Positions 37,861 through 51,144 of a stretch of 64,000 bases of DNA are shown here, piece by piece. This DNA is from Cynocephalus volans. Taxonomy: Eukaryota; Chordata; Mammalia; Dermoptera; Cynocephalidae. The stretch lies in NCBI RefSeq assembly GCF_027409185.1, contig NC_084467.1, forward strand, positions 79,864,501-79,928,500. The letters run 5' to 3'. The notes under the pieces are model-generated. The model searched no databases. It was given only the letters and a program-made list of their open reading frames with translations, and was not told where the DNA came from. Position numbers and translations under genes: made by a program. Every line of letters starts with the position of its first letter. Position 1 is the stretch's first letter.

Positions 37861-38313
37861 GTTTTGTTCAAAAACACAGAAAAAACACATGTGCATAACA
37901 GATATTTTATCTACAAAACACATCTAACTAAAAAGTCAAATTAAATATTATTGAAATAGAAAATGAAGTCTTCAACAATCAAAGTTTTCCTTCACACCTA
38001 CATACTGAAATATGGCTTACTTGCCCCCAAATTAATAATTTTCTCTACTCAACAAGAAAACAATTATTCTTTTTCAAATAAGTGGAAAAAGACTTTCTTA
38101 GAACATTACTATTAAAAATCTGCATAACCTAGGAAATACGCTATAAGGAATTGACTCAGTAAGCTAGTATCTTCAGAATAACTAAAAACTTTCCTGGTTA
38201 TGCTTCAGAATATATTCTAACTATAAAGTGTTCCAAATACACTTTTTTTCAATAGCAGTATTCAAGACTCATAGCTATTGCACTGAGATACAATGCTGAA
38301 CAAAATCTGCATC

Positions 38314-38400
38314 AAAATCTACTGCACTGAAAAAATAAAATCTACTGCACTGAAAAAATAAAATCTACTGCACTGAAAAAATAAAATCTACTGCACTGAA
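38314..38400. repeat. 23-bp minisatellite, four copies
   Basis: Unit aaaatctactgcactgaaaaaat repeated almost perfectly at 38314, 38337, 38360 and 38383; the last unit is incomplete. The near identity suggests recent expansion. Confidence 0.9.
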
Positions 38401-41400
38401 TAATGGACCTAGAATTTTGACAACATCAAAAATTATCTCTTTACAATCACAGAAGATTATGTGTCATCCAGGCAAGAAAGCATCTGATCTATAAGCTAAT
38501 TTTACACTGTCTCAAACAGTTTTTCAACTATCTTTACATAGTCATACATAAAACACAGCCATCAATACCAGTTTATGTTACTATAACAAAGTAGGGACAT
38601 ATGTGAAAGTAGGCATTATTAAGTTTTAAAAAGGGAAGCTAATAAGTTAAAAAAAATAATGTTATGTTGTTTGGACTCCCTAAATTTCAATTCAATGAAT
38701 TTGCTATATCAATCAGGATCTTTTCAAACAATGTTTAGACACGATTACTAATTCCTCCCCCATGTAATCACATAACCACAGAAATTTTCTTAACTAAATT
38801 TAAAAATGTTCTTTAAAAAATTCACACACTTTTTTAAAAGCTGCAAATGAAATTTTAAATCTGCATAAAACATATTTCAGTTTCTAGAAAATCATAATGA
38901 GTTCCACAGCTATAACTGCCTCTAGTTATATACTGTGAGCACTAAAAAAAAAAGTACAAAGGTCAGATCTGTCTTCAAGATGACAGATCATCACTTATTT
39001 GCCTCAAGCTAGACTTATTGTCTCAGAAATCTCAAACATCAGTATTTTTGCAAACTATCAGCACTTGCTATAACACCCTCACTACACTACATCTTGAGGT
39101 TACTACAGAAGAAATGAGGTGATAATTGCATATTAACATAATTATTCTGTAATCCCTCTGAGCAAGCTTCCTAGGTCACTCAGTAATTCAGATTAGCTAC
39201 AACCTTCCTGTCATCAAATCTATGCTGTCCACTTTCTGTTCATGAATAATTCTTTTTTGATAGAAAATGAGCTTAATTTCATTCTTTTATGTACATTATT
39301 AATTGTATTTATTGCAAGTAGGTCAACATTTTGTGGGTACTTATTATATAATGCCAACCTTTGTCATGTAGTATAATTTCACACAAAATATAGTATAATT
39401 TGCCCTCATTCAACATTAATTCATTAATAACTACATTACACAGCTATAAATAAATTATAAGGTTGCCCACTAGCTGAGTTACAGTTAGGATCTGTCAGGT
39501 TTTCACAAACCCTATATTTATTTAAATTATCCTCAAGAACACATGACAACTTCAGTTAGTAAAATATGAGAATGGGTCAAGAAGAGAAAAATATTCACAA
39601 CTGTTATTAAAATTGCAAAACAAATCTTAATTAACTGAAATACTATACCTAAAACTACTGCAGTATTTGAGCCTATATATACTATATATTATGTACAAAC
39701 ATATATACCTAAATCTCATCCAGTGCACATTTCAAGAGAAGACAGAGTACGCTATATAATCATATCCACCAGTTAGAACCCTATTCAGGATGTTAGATTG
39801 AGAGGAAATGTTAAAAAGTACAGAACATTCATAAGGGTATACAGCAGAGACAGACTCTCATAAAACCATGCCATGTAATGAAATGAAGAAACAACTTGGT
39901 ATGGTTAGCCTAACAATTAGCTCATATGATTATTAACCTTCAAATGTTAAAAAGGTTTGGCATACAGAAGGCAGAACATACAATGTGTTCAAATCATAAA
40001 GATGTGGATTTCACTTCGAGATTAAGAAAAACTAGGAACAGGCACCATTCAACATCGCAAAGGGCTGTTTTATGCGACAGTGAACTGGAATGGTTCAGCA
40101 GGATAGATAACTTGTCAGGAACACTGTAAAATGGAATATGGGATTAGAGACTGATTAAGATGATTTCTCAGGTCTCTTCTAATATGCACTATATTTAACG
40201 TTTAGTTATTACATTATTAACATTCAACATTATTAGAAATAATGAGCTAAAAACTGGAGTGAGAATTATACTACTGGACCTTAAAAATATTCTCTAAATT
40301 CACAATTACCTGAAATAATCCTTTAGTTAACTTATAATATGTTGATAAGTTGATTCTCGAACAATGAAAATATGGCACTAAATGACTAAAACACTGAGGC
40401 CACAGAGCTATCTGTATCATGACAGCTACATTACAGCCAGAAGTTTTTTCCTACTGGCAATACCAAAAAAAATTGTCACTGGGTTTGAACATCTAGGAAA
40501 TATGTAGATTACAAACAGAAAAATAAAACAAAAATAGAATACATTGGACACACAGCATTTTATTGCCAGCAGCATGTGACACTGCCATGACAAACTAATG
40601 ATCTATATGTGATTTTACCACCTACCACCAAATAACATTGAACTTGTTGACTAGTTTTGTTTCTGATGCCATGTACCATCCTCATTACTTAATAGGAAGG
40701 CATTACAAATAGTAAGGTACCATCTCAAAACACAAGGTGATTCTTACTGCAAAGTATACTAAATACTAAACATAATCTGACTCATCTCAAGAAGCTGCAT
40801 GTGGTGAATTGAAGCAGAAAACTGTCGAGAATGATGGCGGGTTGGGGGGTAGCGCAGTACAAAGGTATAACTTTATCAACCAGAATCAGCAAGACTAGAA
40901 ATGTAATTCGATGTTCACTTGTTCACTGATCAAAGGTTAATTTCCTAATGAAGAATTTTACAATTGGAAGACACAAGGCTATAACTTACAGTTGCAACCA
41001 AAGGTGAGTGCTAAGTCATATTCAGCATGGAATGACTGCTTGTTGTGCTGTTCATACTTTCATATAGTTAGAACAAGATAAGTGGTATCAGCTTTGATAG
41101 GATAAATGACATATACATATGGCTCCAACAATAATTACTTATACTTAAATTAAAATGAGTGATCACTTCTTCACACAAGTATATTTTTCAAACCAAGTAA
41201 ACTTTTTGACCACACTTTTATAATTAACATAGGTCAGTCCACTGTTAAACATATCTATCCAAACCTTTAACTTTCAAAGGAACCAATGTAGCTAAAGTAT
41301 GTCAATCCCACACTCCAGAGGTAGTGTGTAAACTCTGCCCTCCACTAACAGAGAGTACTACCACAAATTGTCATTTTACTTTGAGTCTTTTGGTATTCTT

Positions 41401-41519
41401 CAGTCTACAACGGATTTGGCGGTTGCATTCAGTTTTGAGACATCATAAATTCTAACCCATCATGTCTAATAAATACAAAAGAATTGAGTGTTCAAAGTCC
41501 TAGGAAGACAAAGCATATG

Positions 41520-41856
41520 CAGATGCTCCTCGACTTACAATGGGGTTATGTCCCAATAAACCCATTATGAGTTGAAAACATAAGTTGAAACTGCATTTAA
41601 TATCCCTAATCTGTTGAACATCACAGCTTAGCCTAGCCTACCTTAAAAATGCTTAGAACACTTACATTAGCCTACATTTGGGCAAAATGATATAATACAA
41701 AGCCTATTTTATAATAATAAAAATAAAATTTATAATAAAAAAATTAAAGATCAAAATTCAAAATTCGAACTATGGTGTCTACTGAATGCGTATCACTTTC
41801 GCATGATCATAAAGCTGAAAAATTATGTCAAACTATCATAAGTTGTGGACCATCTG
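41520..41856. mobile_element. Non-autonomous pogo/Tigger-type DNA transposon
   Basis: Terminal inverted repeats begin CAGATG and end CATCTG, with TA at the right flank and a decayed TG at the left. The inner text (ctcctcgacttacaatgg, gcttagcctagcctacctt, ctgaatgcgtatcactttcg) is a familiar mammalian pogo-type MITE. The subfamily name is not certain. Confidence 0.75.
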
Positions 41857-42265
41857 TAATTATATAAGTGAAAACAGAGAAACTAATACTCAGAGTGGTG
41901 AAATAAACATGATATATGCAGTTAAAATGAATTGTTTCAGAAAGGAAATCATTCTAAAGGGCAAAGAGAACTTCACCATTAAAAAATTACTGTTTATACA
42001 TTTGACAATAATCAGCAAGAGACAAGAAAATACGACAAAGGACAGGTTTTTGAATACAGAATCAGCATTAAGTCAGATGTCTATTTACCTCATGTTTTCT
42101 CAGGAAAAGCTAGGAATTTGTTAAAGAACTTAAAAGCTAAGAATGTTCAAAGTGCTGTTGATGACACTTCTACCCCAATCATGGAGATTCCACAGTACCA
42201 AGGCATACTAGAATATGCACATCAAAGTTAGTGGTATAACTATAAATGCAAATACTGTGGCTTCT

Positions 42266-42453
42266 TTTTGTGTGTGTGTGTGTGTGTCTTTTTGTGACCG
42301 GTAAGGGGATCGCAACCCTTGGCGTGGTGTCGCCCGCACCGCGCTCAGCCAGTGAGCGCACTGGCCATTCCTATATAGGATCCGAACCCACGGCGGGAGC
42401 GCCACTCTGCTCCCAAGCACTGCACTCTCCTGAGTGCGCCACGGGGCCGGCCC
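42266..42453 (-). mobile_element. tRNA-derived SINE, CYN-like dimer
   Basis: On the minus strand it reads gggccggccccgtggcgcac and continues through two tRNA-like units with B-box-like gggttcggatcc to a TG-rich, T-rich end. Flanked by aatactgtggcttct (42251-42265) and aacactgtggcttct (42455-42469), one mismatch. CpG-rich, so fairly young. Confidence 0.85.
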
Positions 42454-43311
42454 AAACACTGTGGCTTCTAAGGAATTCTTTACAACAGTTGAAGAGATGA
42501 TTCGTGTTTTAGCAGATTGTCAATGTAGATAAAACTTTCATTTTTGGGAAAAGGTGACCAACAGAACATTTACCAGCAAGAATGTACATCTAGCCTGATG
42601 CCTGAAACAAAAAATGTATGATAGTTTCCTTCTAATATTCCAACAATTTAGCTCTTTCAAAATCAAAATTTCACGGGTTTTACTGCACGTACATTTCTTA
42701 AACTTTTGTAGATTTTAGTATAGTAAATCTTTCATTATAAAAGTTCCATTAATTCATCTGCTTAATCACATATTAATCATATTTATAAAATATAAAATTG
42801 TTTATAGTCAAATGGGAAGCAGAACTTGAACATTATGACATCCGAAGAATGAATTATTTCACTGATTTACAATTTTATTTTACTGAAAGGGGGATTCAGA
42901 TTGTAAAAAAAATTTCTGTAATTCTGTAATAATCTGTAATGAGTATTTACCCTTCATTTTACATTTCATATATTCAAACTCTACTACATAAATTCAAATT
43001 TACATATATTCAAATAGGAAAGTGTGACATTCTCTGAGAACTAACAAAAACAAAACTGGAAGATTTACTTTCTACGAAATAATATTAAATGTGAACTCTC
43101 TTACTGATGTTATTACCATTTATTCAACTTACCCTTTCTCTTTTTCTGAAGTCAGCCAAAAAATCCAATTATCTTCTAAGAAAAATACTCCAAGGTAACT
43201 AGTATTCTACAATTATCTTAATTTAAAATAGTGAAAATTCAAATGTAAAAAGTTTGCTTTCTTGAAACAAAGTATATTAGTGTGATTTTCTCTCATACAC
43301 TGTCTTCACAG

Positions 43312-43343
<32 letters not shown>

Positions 43344-43360
43344 TTTGTGTGTGTGTGTGA
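43312..43360. repeat. Compound A / AT / GT microsatellite
   Basis: A-run, then (AT)n, then (TG)n. Confidence 0.85.
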
Positions 43361-43913
43361 TGGCACACAACAAATAAGCTACCACTTCTTTTCTAATTTA
43401 CATTTGAGCTGCTACGAGTTTCTACTTATTACATGCTCAATCCTGGAGTTTCATTTACAAGACCAGAGATATTTATTTATTATAAATTTTAATAATTAAT
43501 AAATTGTCCAAAAATAATTCATATGAAATGAGTATATGGTATCTAAAAATCTGTGAACCAAGATACCAAAAAGATTTCAACATGGGAAGTTAGACTAGTA
43601 AACACTGATTAAAAGAAAATCTTTTTTTAAATGTGTTAAAATGTTAAGGGCAACCAACTAAAACAGTGTAATAAGATATATAACTCAAATCTACAGAAGA
43701 AAAAGAAAGTAGAAGAAAATTTGATCCAATAAAAAAGCAAAGTAACAACACTGGAATATAGCAAAGACAAAACAAAGGGCAGAAAGTAGTTCAAACACTT
43801 CAGCATTCACAATAGGTGTGAAATTTATATACTAAGGAAAAGGCATTCAAACTTGTTTTGAAGTCTGCTATATGCTGTTTATAAAAGCATCAAATGCAGA
43901 GGATGAAAATAAG

Positions 43914-43980
43914 GTGATGCCAAGGTCGAGGGTTCAGGTCTCCATACCCGAAAGCTGCCCAAAAAAAAGAAAAAGAAAAG
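43914..43980 (+). mobile_element. 5'-truncated CYN-like SINE
   Basis: Retains the B box region (cgagggttcaggtctccat) and a gctgccc end followed by an AAAAG-rich tail. No clear duplication seen. Confidence 0.6.
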
Positions 43981-44799
43981 AAAAGATAAACTAGGCAAAT
44001 GTTAATAGAAAGAATATGTCTCTACTATCACAAAAGTCAAATGGAATTCAAGACAAAAAGGACTAGACCTGCTAAACATGAATATTATATATATTAATAA
44101 AGCATGCAATCTATCATGAAGATATAATATTCAAGACCCTCTTTGGACTCAACCAAAATGGTTACAAAATACATAAATCAAAAATTTTATAAGTACAAGG
44201 AGAAACTGACAAATTGATAGCCACAAAGGGAGACTTTAAATACTTTTCCCAAATGTTAACAAATCAAGCAAATTGAAAAAGTAAATAATGGACTTATTAT
44301 GTTATTAAAATCCTCTATATTAAGGTTGCTCTAATACAGTGGTCTTCCAACTGGGGTGTGTATACTCTTGGAAATACAGAAAAATTTCTCAATAAGTATT
44401 GCAGGTATGAATAACAATTTCCAGTTCCTCAACTTCCATATTATACTCTTGACCTAAAATTGATCTGGATGTCGCATTTGCAATATCCTAGTTCTCTTCA
44501 TCCCTCTCCTCTTTAAAGAGTACCCATTTCTCACTTTACAAAAGATATGTTCCCAAACACAAATCTACAGCCTTCCTCATGTACATCAGTTATTCAGGCG
44601 AATAACCATGGAACAATCTTCATTATTCTTGTTTCCTTACACCTCATATCCAGACCATAAGGAAATCTTACTGCTATTATCTTCAAAATACATTCAGAAT
44701 ACAATCACTTCCTACCACTGCTACAACCCAAATCCACTATTATCTCTCCCCTGTATTACTACTTCAACAGCTTCCTCATCTGGTCTTACTTAGTGCATC

Positions 44800-45270
44800 T
44801 ACCCTTGCCTGCTTACCATCTACTCTCAACCCAACCACCAGAGTGATGCTTTTAAATCCTAAGATAGATAGTGTGCCTCGAAATCTTGCAATAGCTCATT
44901 GTTTTCATCAGAGAAAAAACAAAGCAAAACAAAACAAAAACAAAAATGTCCTCACCATAGCCTTCAAGGCCCTACAGAGATACTCCCGAATAACTCTTTG
45001 ACCTCTTTTCCACTCCTCTTCCCAACTCACTCACTCTGCTCTAGACACACTGGTTTTCTTACAATTCCTTGAACAAATTCTCTTCTACATTAAGGCCTTA
45101 GCATTGACTATTCCCCAGCTGGAATGTTTTCACCCATATACTCTCACCACAAACTCTCTCATCTCAGTTCAAGTCTTCACTCAACCATTACCTTTTGAAT
45201 GATGCCTACCCTAGACCACTCTAGTTAAAGTTACATGTCAAATTCTCTCACTTTTTGTACCTTTTCCCCC
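44800..45270 (+). repeat. L2 fragment, left of MaLR LTR
   Basis: catagccttcaaggccctac, tcactctgctctagacacac and gcctaccctagaccactct are L2 blocks in order. Continues after the LTR at 45690-45830. Confidence 0.7.
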
Positions 45271-45279
45271 CCCTTTATT

Positions 45280-45683
45280 AGTCCATTTCTGTTGCTTATA
45301 ACAAAATACCTGGAACTAGGTGATTTGTAAGAAAACAAAATCTATTGCTTAAAGTTTCAGAGGCTGGGAAGTCTAAAGTCCAGGGAACACATCTGGTGAG
45401 GGTCTTCTTTGGTGGTAGCTTTACAGTAATACAGGGGTCTTACATGACAGAAAATGGCAGAGACTGACTCTCATGTGCTCTCCTTTAAAAGCCCTCAAAA
45501 CCATGCTCCTGACCACCACTATTAATCCATTCACTACAGCACAGTCCTATAATCTAATCACCTCTTCAAGAGTCCACCTTTCAATGACCATAATAGGATT
45601 TGCCACCCTCAAACAGTAACAGTGGGAATTTAGATTCTAATATATGGATTTTGGGGGACACAATTCAATCAACCCACAGCACT
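45280..45683 (-). mobile_element. MaLR-type LTR inserted in L2
   Basis: On the minus strand it begins near TGGGTTGATTGAATTGTG and ends with ATAAGCAACAGAAATGGAC then TAATA, typical MaLR LTR termini. It splits an L2 copy. Confidence 0.75.
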
Positions 45684-45689
45684 CCCATA

Positions 45690-45830
45690 ACACTTAATCA
45701 CCTTCTAACACCCTATGTAATATACTTATTACTGTTGGTGTTTGTACATCCCTCCTCTAAAACTGTTTCAAAGGCACAGAACTTTGTCTGTCTTGTTAAC
45801 TGAATATCTCAAGGGTCCAACTGCCATCCA
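45690..45830 (+). repeat. L2 fragment, right of MaLR LTR
   Basis: acaccctatgtaatatactt, cagaactttgtctgtcttg and gttaactgaatatctc continue the L2 copy in order. 45840-46440 is unassigned. Confidence 0.6.
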
Positions 45831-46449
45831 GAATCTTAGTTGTGCAATATAATATTGTACAATACTCTGTTGTATAAAAACCTTTGGGGAACCAAATAAA
45901 AGATTTGAGAATACAGAGTTCCTTAGGGATAATGTCATGGCAGCAAAGCAAAGAATATGGAGATATGAAGGCTACACAGTCTTAATATATTGAAAAATAA
46001 CTCAAGGCAAGATTCCAATGTCTGTCTGTCTCTCCCTCTCCATACTTCATCTTTTTTTCCCCTCACCCCCACTACCCCTGCTTCCCAGTCTTAGAATTCA
46101 AGTTCAGAAATGAGAAGGTCATCAACAATGATATATATGAATACATTTACTTGAATTTAAAAAGTGAAGCCAGGTTTTTACTGACAAAGGGTCACTTTGA
46201 TTTAGCTGTGAAGACTGGCTTTGTTAAATATGTTACATGGCAGACATTTTCTATAAGCTAAATGAATTAAATCTACAAATCTACAGTGCAAAGGTTATCA
46301 AGAAATTAGATTTAAAGTATGTATATAATATATAAACATGTAATTATTTTCACTTGTGACAAAAATGTCAGCTGTCAATTTAAAAATACCATAATTTTCC
46401 AAAATCCTTTTAGGGGATATGCAAAGAAAAAAGTTTGTAGACCACTGAT

Positions 46450-49400
46450 CAAATATATACAGAGAGCTCTATACAACAATTAGACATTTGTTTTTCAAAA
46501 CACTGGTGGAATATTTATAAAATCTGACTACATACTATACTAACCACAGAGAAATTTCCAACAGAAAGAGAAATCACTGTAGACCATATTCTCTGGTTAC
46601 TATGCAACAAAACTAGAAATCAGATACAATTAAAGAGGTAACTGGTGAACTAGACAAAGATCAGAACAAAGCATCCAGAATGAAGCAAGGAAAGACAAAA
46701 GGACAGAAAACAGAGAAAAGAGAAAGAGCTGAAACCAATACAGTGAAAAGATCTAGCATACATTTAATACATTCCAGAAAGAAAGGAGAGAAAGAACAGG
46801 ACAGAAGAAATACTTTAAGAGATAATGGCTGAGAATTTCCTAAAACTGACAAAAGACATCAAACTACAGCTTCTGGGACCACCAGGAACTCTAAGATGAA
46901 TATGTAAAAAGAAAACTATACCCAGACACCTCAAAGTATAACTGACTAAATAATCTGATGCTTTCAGCCAAATCATATTGTTCTTCTGTTGGACATAAGA
47001 ATATCCTACAGAACATCCACATCAGACAAGGTCATTGTGCAACGCAAACTACCAAACATCCCTCCCTCACTAAATGAGTGAGTGCCACCTTCTGTACCAA
47101 TTACAAGTTTATCCCAACTTCAGTCTGCTTTCCCTACAGATGAGGTTTAGTTAGATGGCCAATCTTGACACAAATGAAAATGAAGACACAACATACCAAA
47201 ACTTATAGGATGTGGCAAAAGCAGCAAGCGGAGGGAAATTTATAGCTATAAATACCACAACCTAAAGGATAACAAGAAGAGTAACTAAACCCAAAGCTAG
47301 TACAAGGAAGAAAATAATAAATATTAGGGCAAAGATAAGAGAATATAAAAATAGAGAAAAATCAATGAAATCAAGTTAGTTCTTTGAAAAAAACATCAAC
47401 AAAATTGACAAAGAAACTAAGAAAAGGAGAGAAAACAAATCAGAAATGAAAACAAGGACATTACTACTGACCTAAGAGAAATCAAAAGGATAATAAGAGA
47501 ATACTATTTACAACTGGATGCCAACACATTAGATAATCTAGATGAAATGAAAAATTCTAAGAAACAAACTACCAAAACTAACTCAAGAAGAAACAGAAAA
47601 TCTGAACATACCTATAACAGTAACCAAACACCTCCCCCAGAGGAAAAGCCCAGGACCAGATGGTTTCACTGGTGAATTCTACAAAACATTTAAAGAATTA
47701 ACACTAACCTTTCTCAAACTCTTTCAGAAATGGAAGAGGAGGGAACATTTGTAACACATTCTATGAGGCCAGCATTACCCTAATAACACACCAGACAAAG
47801 ATACTGAAAGAAAACTAGAGTGATATCCCTTATTAATGTAGATGCAAAAATCCTCAACAAAATATTTGCAAACTGAGGCTAATAGCATAGTAAAAGTATT
47901 ATATACCAACAACCAAGTGAGATTTATCCCAGTAATGCAAGTGTCACTCAACATAAGAAAGGCAATCAATGCTAATATAGCATATGAAAAGAAGAAAGAA
48001 GAAACACTACATGATCATTTCAGTAGATACAGAAAAGACGTTGGACAAAATTCAACACTGCTTCATGATAAAAATACCCAGCAAACTAGCAATAGAAGGA
48101 AACTTCCTCAACATGACAAAGATCATCTATGAAAAACCAACAGCAAACATCATAACTCCATGATGAGAGACAAAGCTTTCCCCCTAAGATCAGTAAAAGG
48201 CAGAGCTACCACTTTCACCACTTCTATTCAATGTTGTACTGGAAGTCCTAGTCAGAGCAATTATGCAAGAAAAATAAATAAAAAGCATCCAAAATGTAAA
48301 CAAAGAAGTGAAGCTTTATTTGCAGATGACATGATTCTATATAAAAATCCCAAAGTATCCACAAAAAACTACTAGAGCTAATAAACTAATTCAGTAAACT
48401 TGCAGGTACAAGGTCAACACACAAAAATCAGTGGTGTTTTTATATATTAGCAATAAATGATCTGAAAAAGAAATTTAAAAACAATTCCATTTACAATAGC
48501 ATCAAAAATAAAATAGTAAATATCCAAAAAGTAAGTGTAACCAAGTAAAAGACTTGCACACTAAAAACTACAAAACATTGCCAAAAAAAATTAAAGTAGC
48601 CCTAAATAAATGAAAAGAGATTCCCTGTTCATGGATTTGAACAGTTAATATTAAGATGGCAAAATGGCAAAACTCTCCCACAGTGATCTACAGATTCAAT
48701 ATAATCCCTGTCAAAATTCTAAAGGCCTTTTTGCAGAAATGGAAAAGCTGGTCCTCAAATTCATATAAAACTGCAAGGGGCTCTGAATAGCAAAAACAAT
48801 ACTGAAAAGGAAAAAGTAGGAGTATTCACACTCTCTGATTTCAAAATTTACTACAAAACCACAATAATCAGTTTGGTACTGGCAGAAGGGTAGACGTATA
48901 GACCAACTGGATAACCACATGCAAAAGAATGAAATTGGAACCCAGCGTCACACCAGGTACAGAAATTAAATCAAATGGATCAATAATCTAAATACAAGAG
49001 CTAAATATGTAAAGCTCTTAGGAGGAGGTATGCGGTGGATCTTCCTGATATCGATTTGGCAATGGATTCTTAGCTTTCACACCCAAAGTACAAGCAACAA
49101 GAGAATAAATAGATATACAGGACTTCATCAAAATAAAAAACTTTAGTGCATCAAAGAACATTATCAAAATATATTTTATAAGTTTAACATTCAGAATATA
49201 TAAACAACAACAAAAACACAAACAACCCAATTTTAAAAATGAGCCAAGTACCTTCATAGATACTTATCACAGAGAAATATATAAATGGCCAATAAACCCA
49301 TGAAAAGATGTTCAACATCATGGTCATTAAGAAAATTCAAATCAAAACCACAATGATGACTTCACAACTATTAGAATGCTTTAATAAACAAAATGGAAAA

Positions 49401-50040
49401 TAGCAAATATTGACATGTATGTGGAGAAATAGACCCTCATACATTGCTGATGGGAATGTAAAATGGTGAATCCGCTGTCGAAAATAAGTTTGTTGGTCCC
49501 TAAAGGAGCTAAACAGAACTACCATATATGATCCAGTTCCTAGATATATATTCAAGAGAAATAAAAACTTATGTCCACAGAGAAACTTGTACAAGAATGT
49601 TTACAGCATTGTATTCACAAAAGCCAAAAGGTGGAAGCAACCTAAACATCCATCAAGAAGAAGGGAATGGACTGTGGTGTATCCATACAATGCAAAATGA
49701 AGGCACTTCAGAAAGTTCATGGAAAAACAGAACTAAAAGATAATACAAATCTTTCCATAAACTTTTTGAAGGCCTCCTTAATCAGCTATTAAAAGAAACT
49801 AAGTACATGCTACAACTTAAATGAACCTCGAAAACATAATAATGCCAAGTGAAAGAAGCCAGACACTAAAGGTCACATATTGTATGATTTCCTTCATATG
49901 AAATATTCAGAATATGCAAATCCGTGGAGACAAAAAGTAGAGTGTAGGTTACTAGGTGATAGTGGAAGGAGGAAAAAGGAAGTGATTATTTAATGGATGC
50001 AAGGTGCTTTTATGGGGTAATGAAACAGTTTAGAAACTAG
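46450..50040 (+). repeat. Long decayed L1 (ORF1-like and ORF2 parts)
   Basis: 46640-46940 resembles an L1M 5'/ORF1 region (ataatggctgagaatttcct). 47160-50040 follows ORF2 through RT to the C-terminus. A FADDM-type RT active site is still readable near 48320-48335. Many frameshifts and stops, so dead. It is interrupted by an unassigned stretch at 46960-47160 and a mini inverted-repeat element at 49702-49774, and is followed by a Tigger. Confidence 0.8.
49702..49774. mobile_element. Mini inverted-repeat element, mariner-like
   Basis: ggcacttcagaaagttcatgg at the left and ccataaactttttgaaggcc at the right form imperfect inverted repeats around about 30 bp. It interrupts L1 ORF2 coding sequence. 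Assignment to mariner is by resemblance. Confidence 0.6.
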
Positions 50041-50070
50041 AGGGCTGGTGGTAGCACAGCACTGTGAATA

Positions 50071-50948
50071 CAGTAGTCCCCCCTTATATGTGGTTTTGTG
50101 TTCCACAGTTTCAGTTACCTGCAGTCAATCACAGTCCATAAATATTAATGGAAAATTCCAGAAATAAACATTTCATAATGTTAATGTTTTAAATTGCACA
50201 CTGTTCAGAGTAGCAAGATGAAATCTCATGCTATCCAACTCTATCCTGCCCAAAACATGAATCATCCCTTTGACCACTGTATCCACTCTGTCTATGCTCC
50301 CCGCCCCTTAGTCACTTACTCTGGCTATCTCGGTTATCAGATCTACTGTCACAATATCTCAGTGCTTGTGTTTAAGTAACCCTTATTTACTTAATAATGG
50401 CCCCAAAGCACAGGAGTAGTGACGCTGGCAATTAGGATATGCCAAAGAGAAGCCATAAAGTGCTTCCTTTTTTTTTTTTTTTTTGTCCTTTTCGTGACCG
50501 GCACTCAGCCAGTGAGTGCACAGGCCAGTCCTATATAGGATCCGAACCCGCAGCGGGAGCGTCGCAGCGCTCCCAGCGCCGCACTCTACCAAGTGCGCCA
50601 CGGGCTCGGCCCATAAAGTGCTTCCTTTAAGTGAAAAGTTTAAAGTTCTCAATAAGGAAAGAAAAATAATCATATGCTGAGGTTGCAAAGATTTATGGTA
50701 CGAAGAAATCTGCTATACATGAAATTGTGAAGAAAAAAAAGAAATCTGTGCTAGTTTTGCCATCACACATCAAACTGCAAATGTTACAGCCACAATACTT
50801 AGGATAGAAAAGGCACTAAATTTGTGGGTGGAAGACACAAACAAGAATCTGTTCTGATTGATGGCAATCAGGCTCGGTGCTATCCCTGGTTTCAGGCATC
50901 CACTGGAGCTCTTGGAATGTATGCCCCTTGGATAAGTGGGGACTACTG
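50071..50948 (+). mobile_element. Tigger (pogo family) DNA transposon, internally deleted
   Basis: Perfect CAGTAGTCCCC terminal inverted repeats with a TA duplication at 50069-50070 and 50949-50950. The interior contains the start of a Tigger transposase gene, with ATG near 50398 and an MPKRSHKVLPLS-like DNA-binding N-terminus, broken by a SINE at 50471-50612. The catalytic part is missing (878 bp including the SINE). Confidence 0.9.
50471..50612 (-). mobile_element. CYN-like SINE inserted in Tigger
   Basis: The plus strand starts with the poly-T tail and ends cgggctcggccc. Flanked by an identical 16-bp duplication, ataaagtgcttccttt, at 50455-50470 and 50613-50628. B-box-like cgggttcggatcc on the minus strand. 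Confidence 0.9.
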
Positions 50949-51140
50949 TATACTAGATACCAATAAATGTACGCTAAAAATGGTTAATTGTATTTTATGT
51001 GAATTTCACCTCAATCTAAAGAAAGATGGCCAATCGTAAGATGCCCAACATTCTGACAATACCCAATCCAAAACAAACTTTTGTTTCCTTAAATCCTTTC
51101 CAAAACCACCCAGTCAAAACCCAAATCCTATAGTAGGTTC

Positions 51141-51144
51141 TTTC
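51141..51144. repeat. ERV target-site duplication, left
   Basis: tttc, matching 59296-59299. A 4-bp duplication fits a class I (gamma-like) integrase. Confidence 0.85.

Noticed and set aside
38314..38400. CRISPR-like array
   Set aside because: Units are directly adjacent without spacers, in a mammalian intron; it is a minisatellite.
42208..42500. Overlapping 60-84-codon frames on both strands
   Set aside because: CpG-rich SINE sequence is open by composition in several frames.
50383..50688. 101-codon minus-strand frame over the Tigger/SINE
   Set aside because: Reads through the SINE in reverse. SINE-derived peptides in such frames are not genes.
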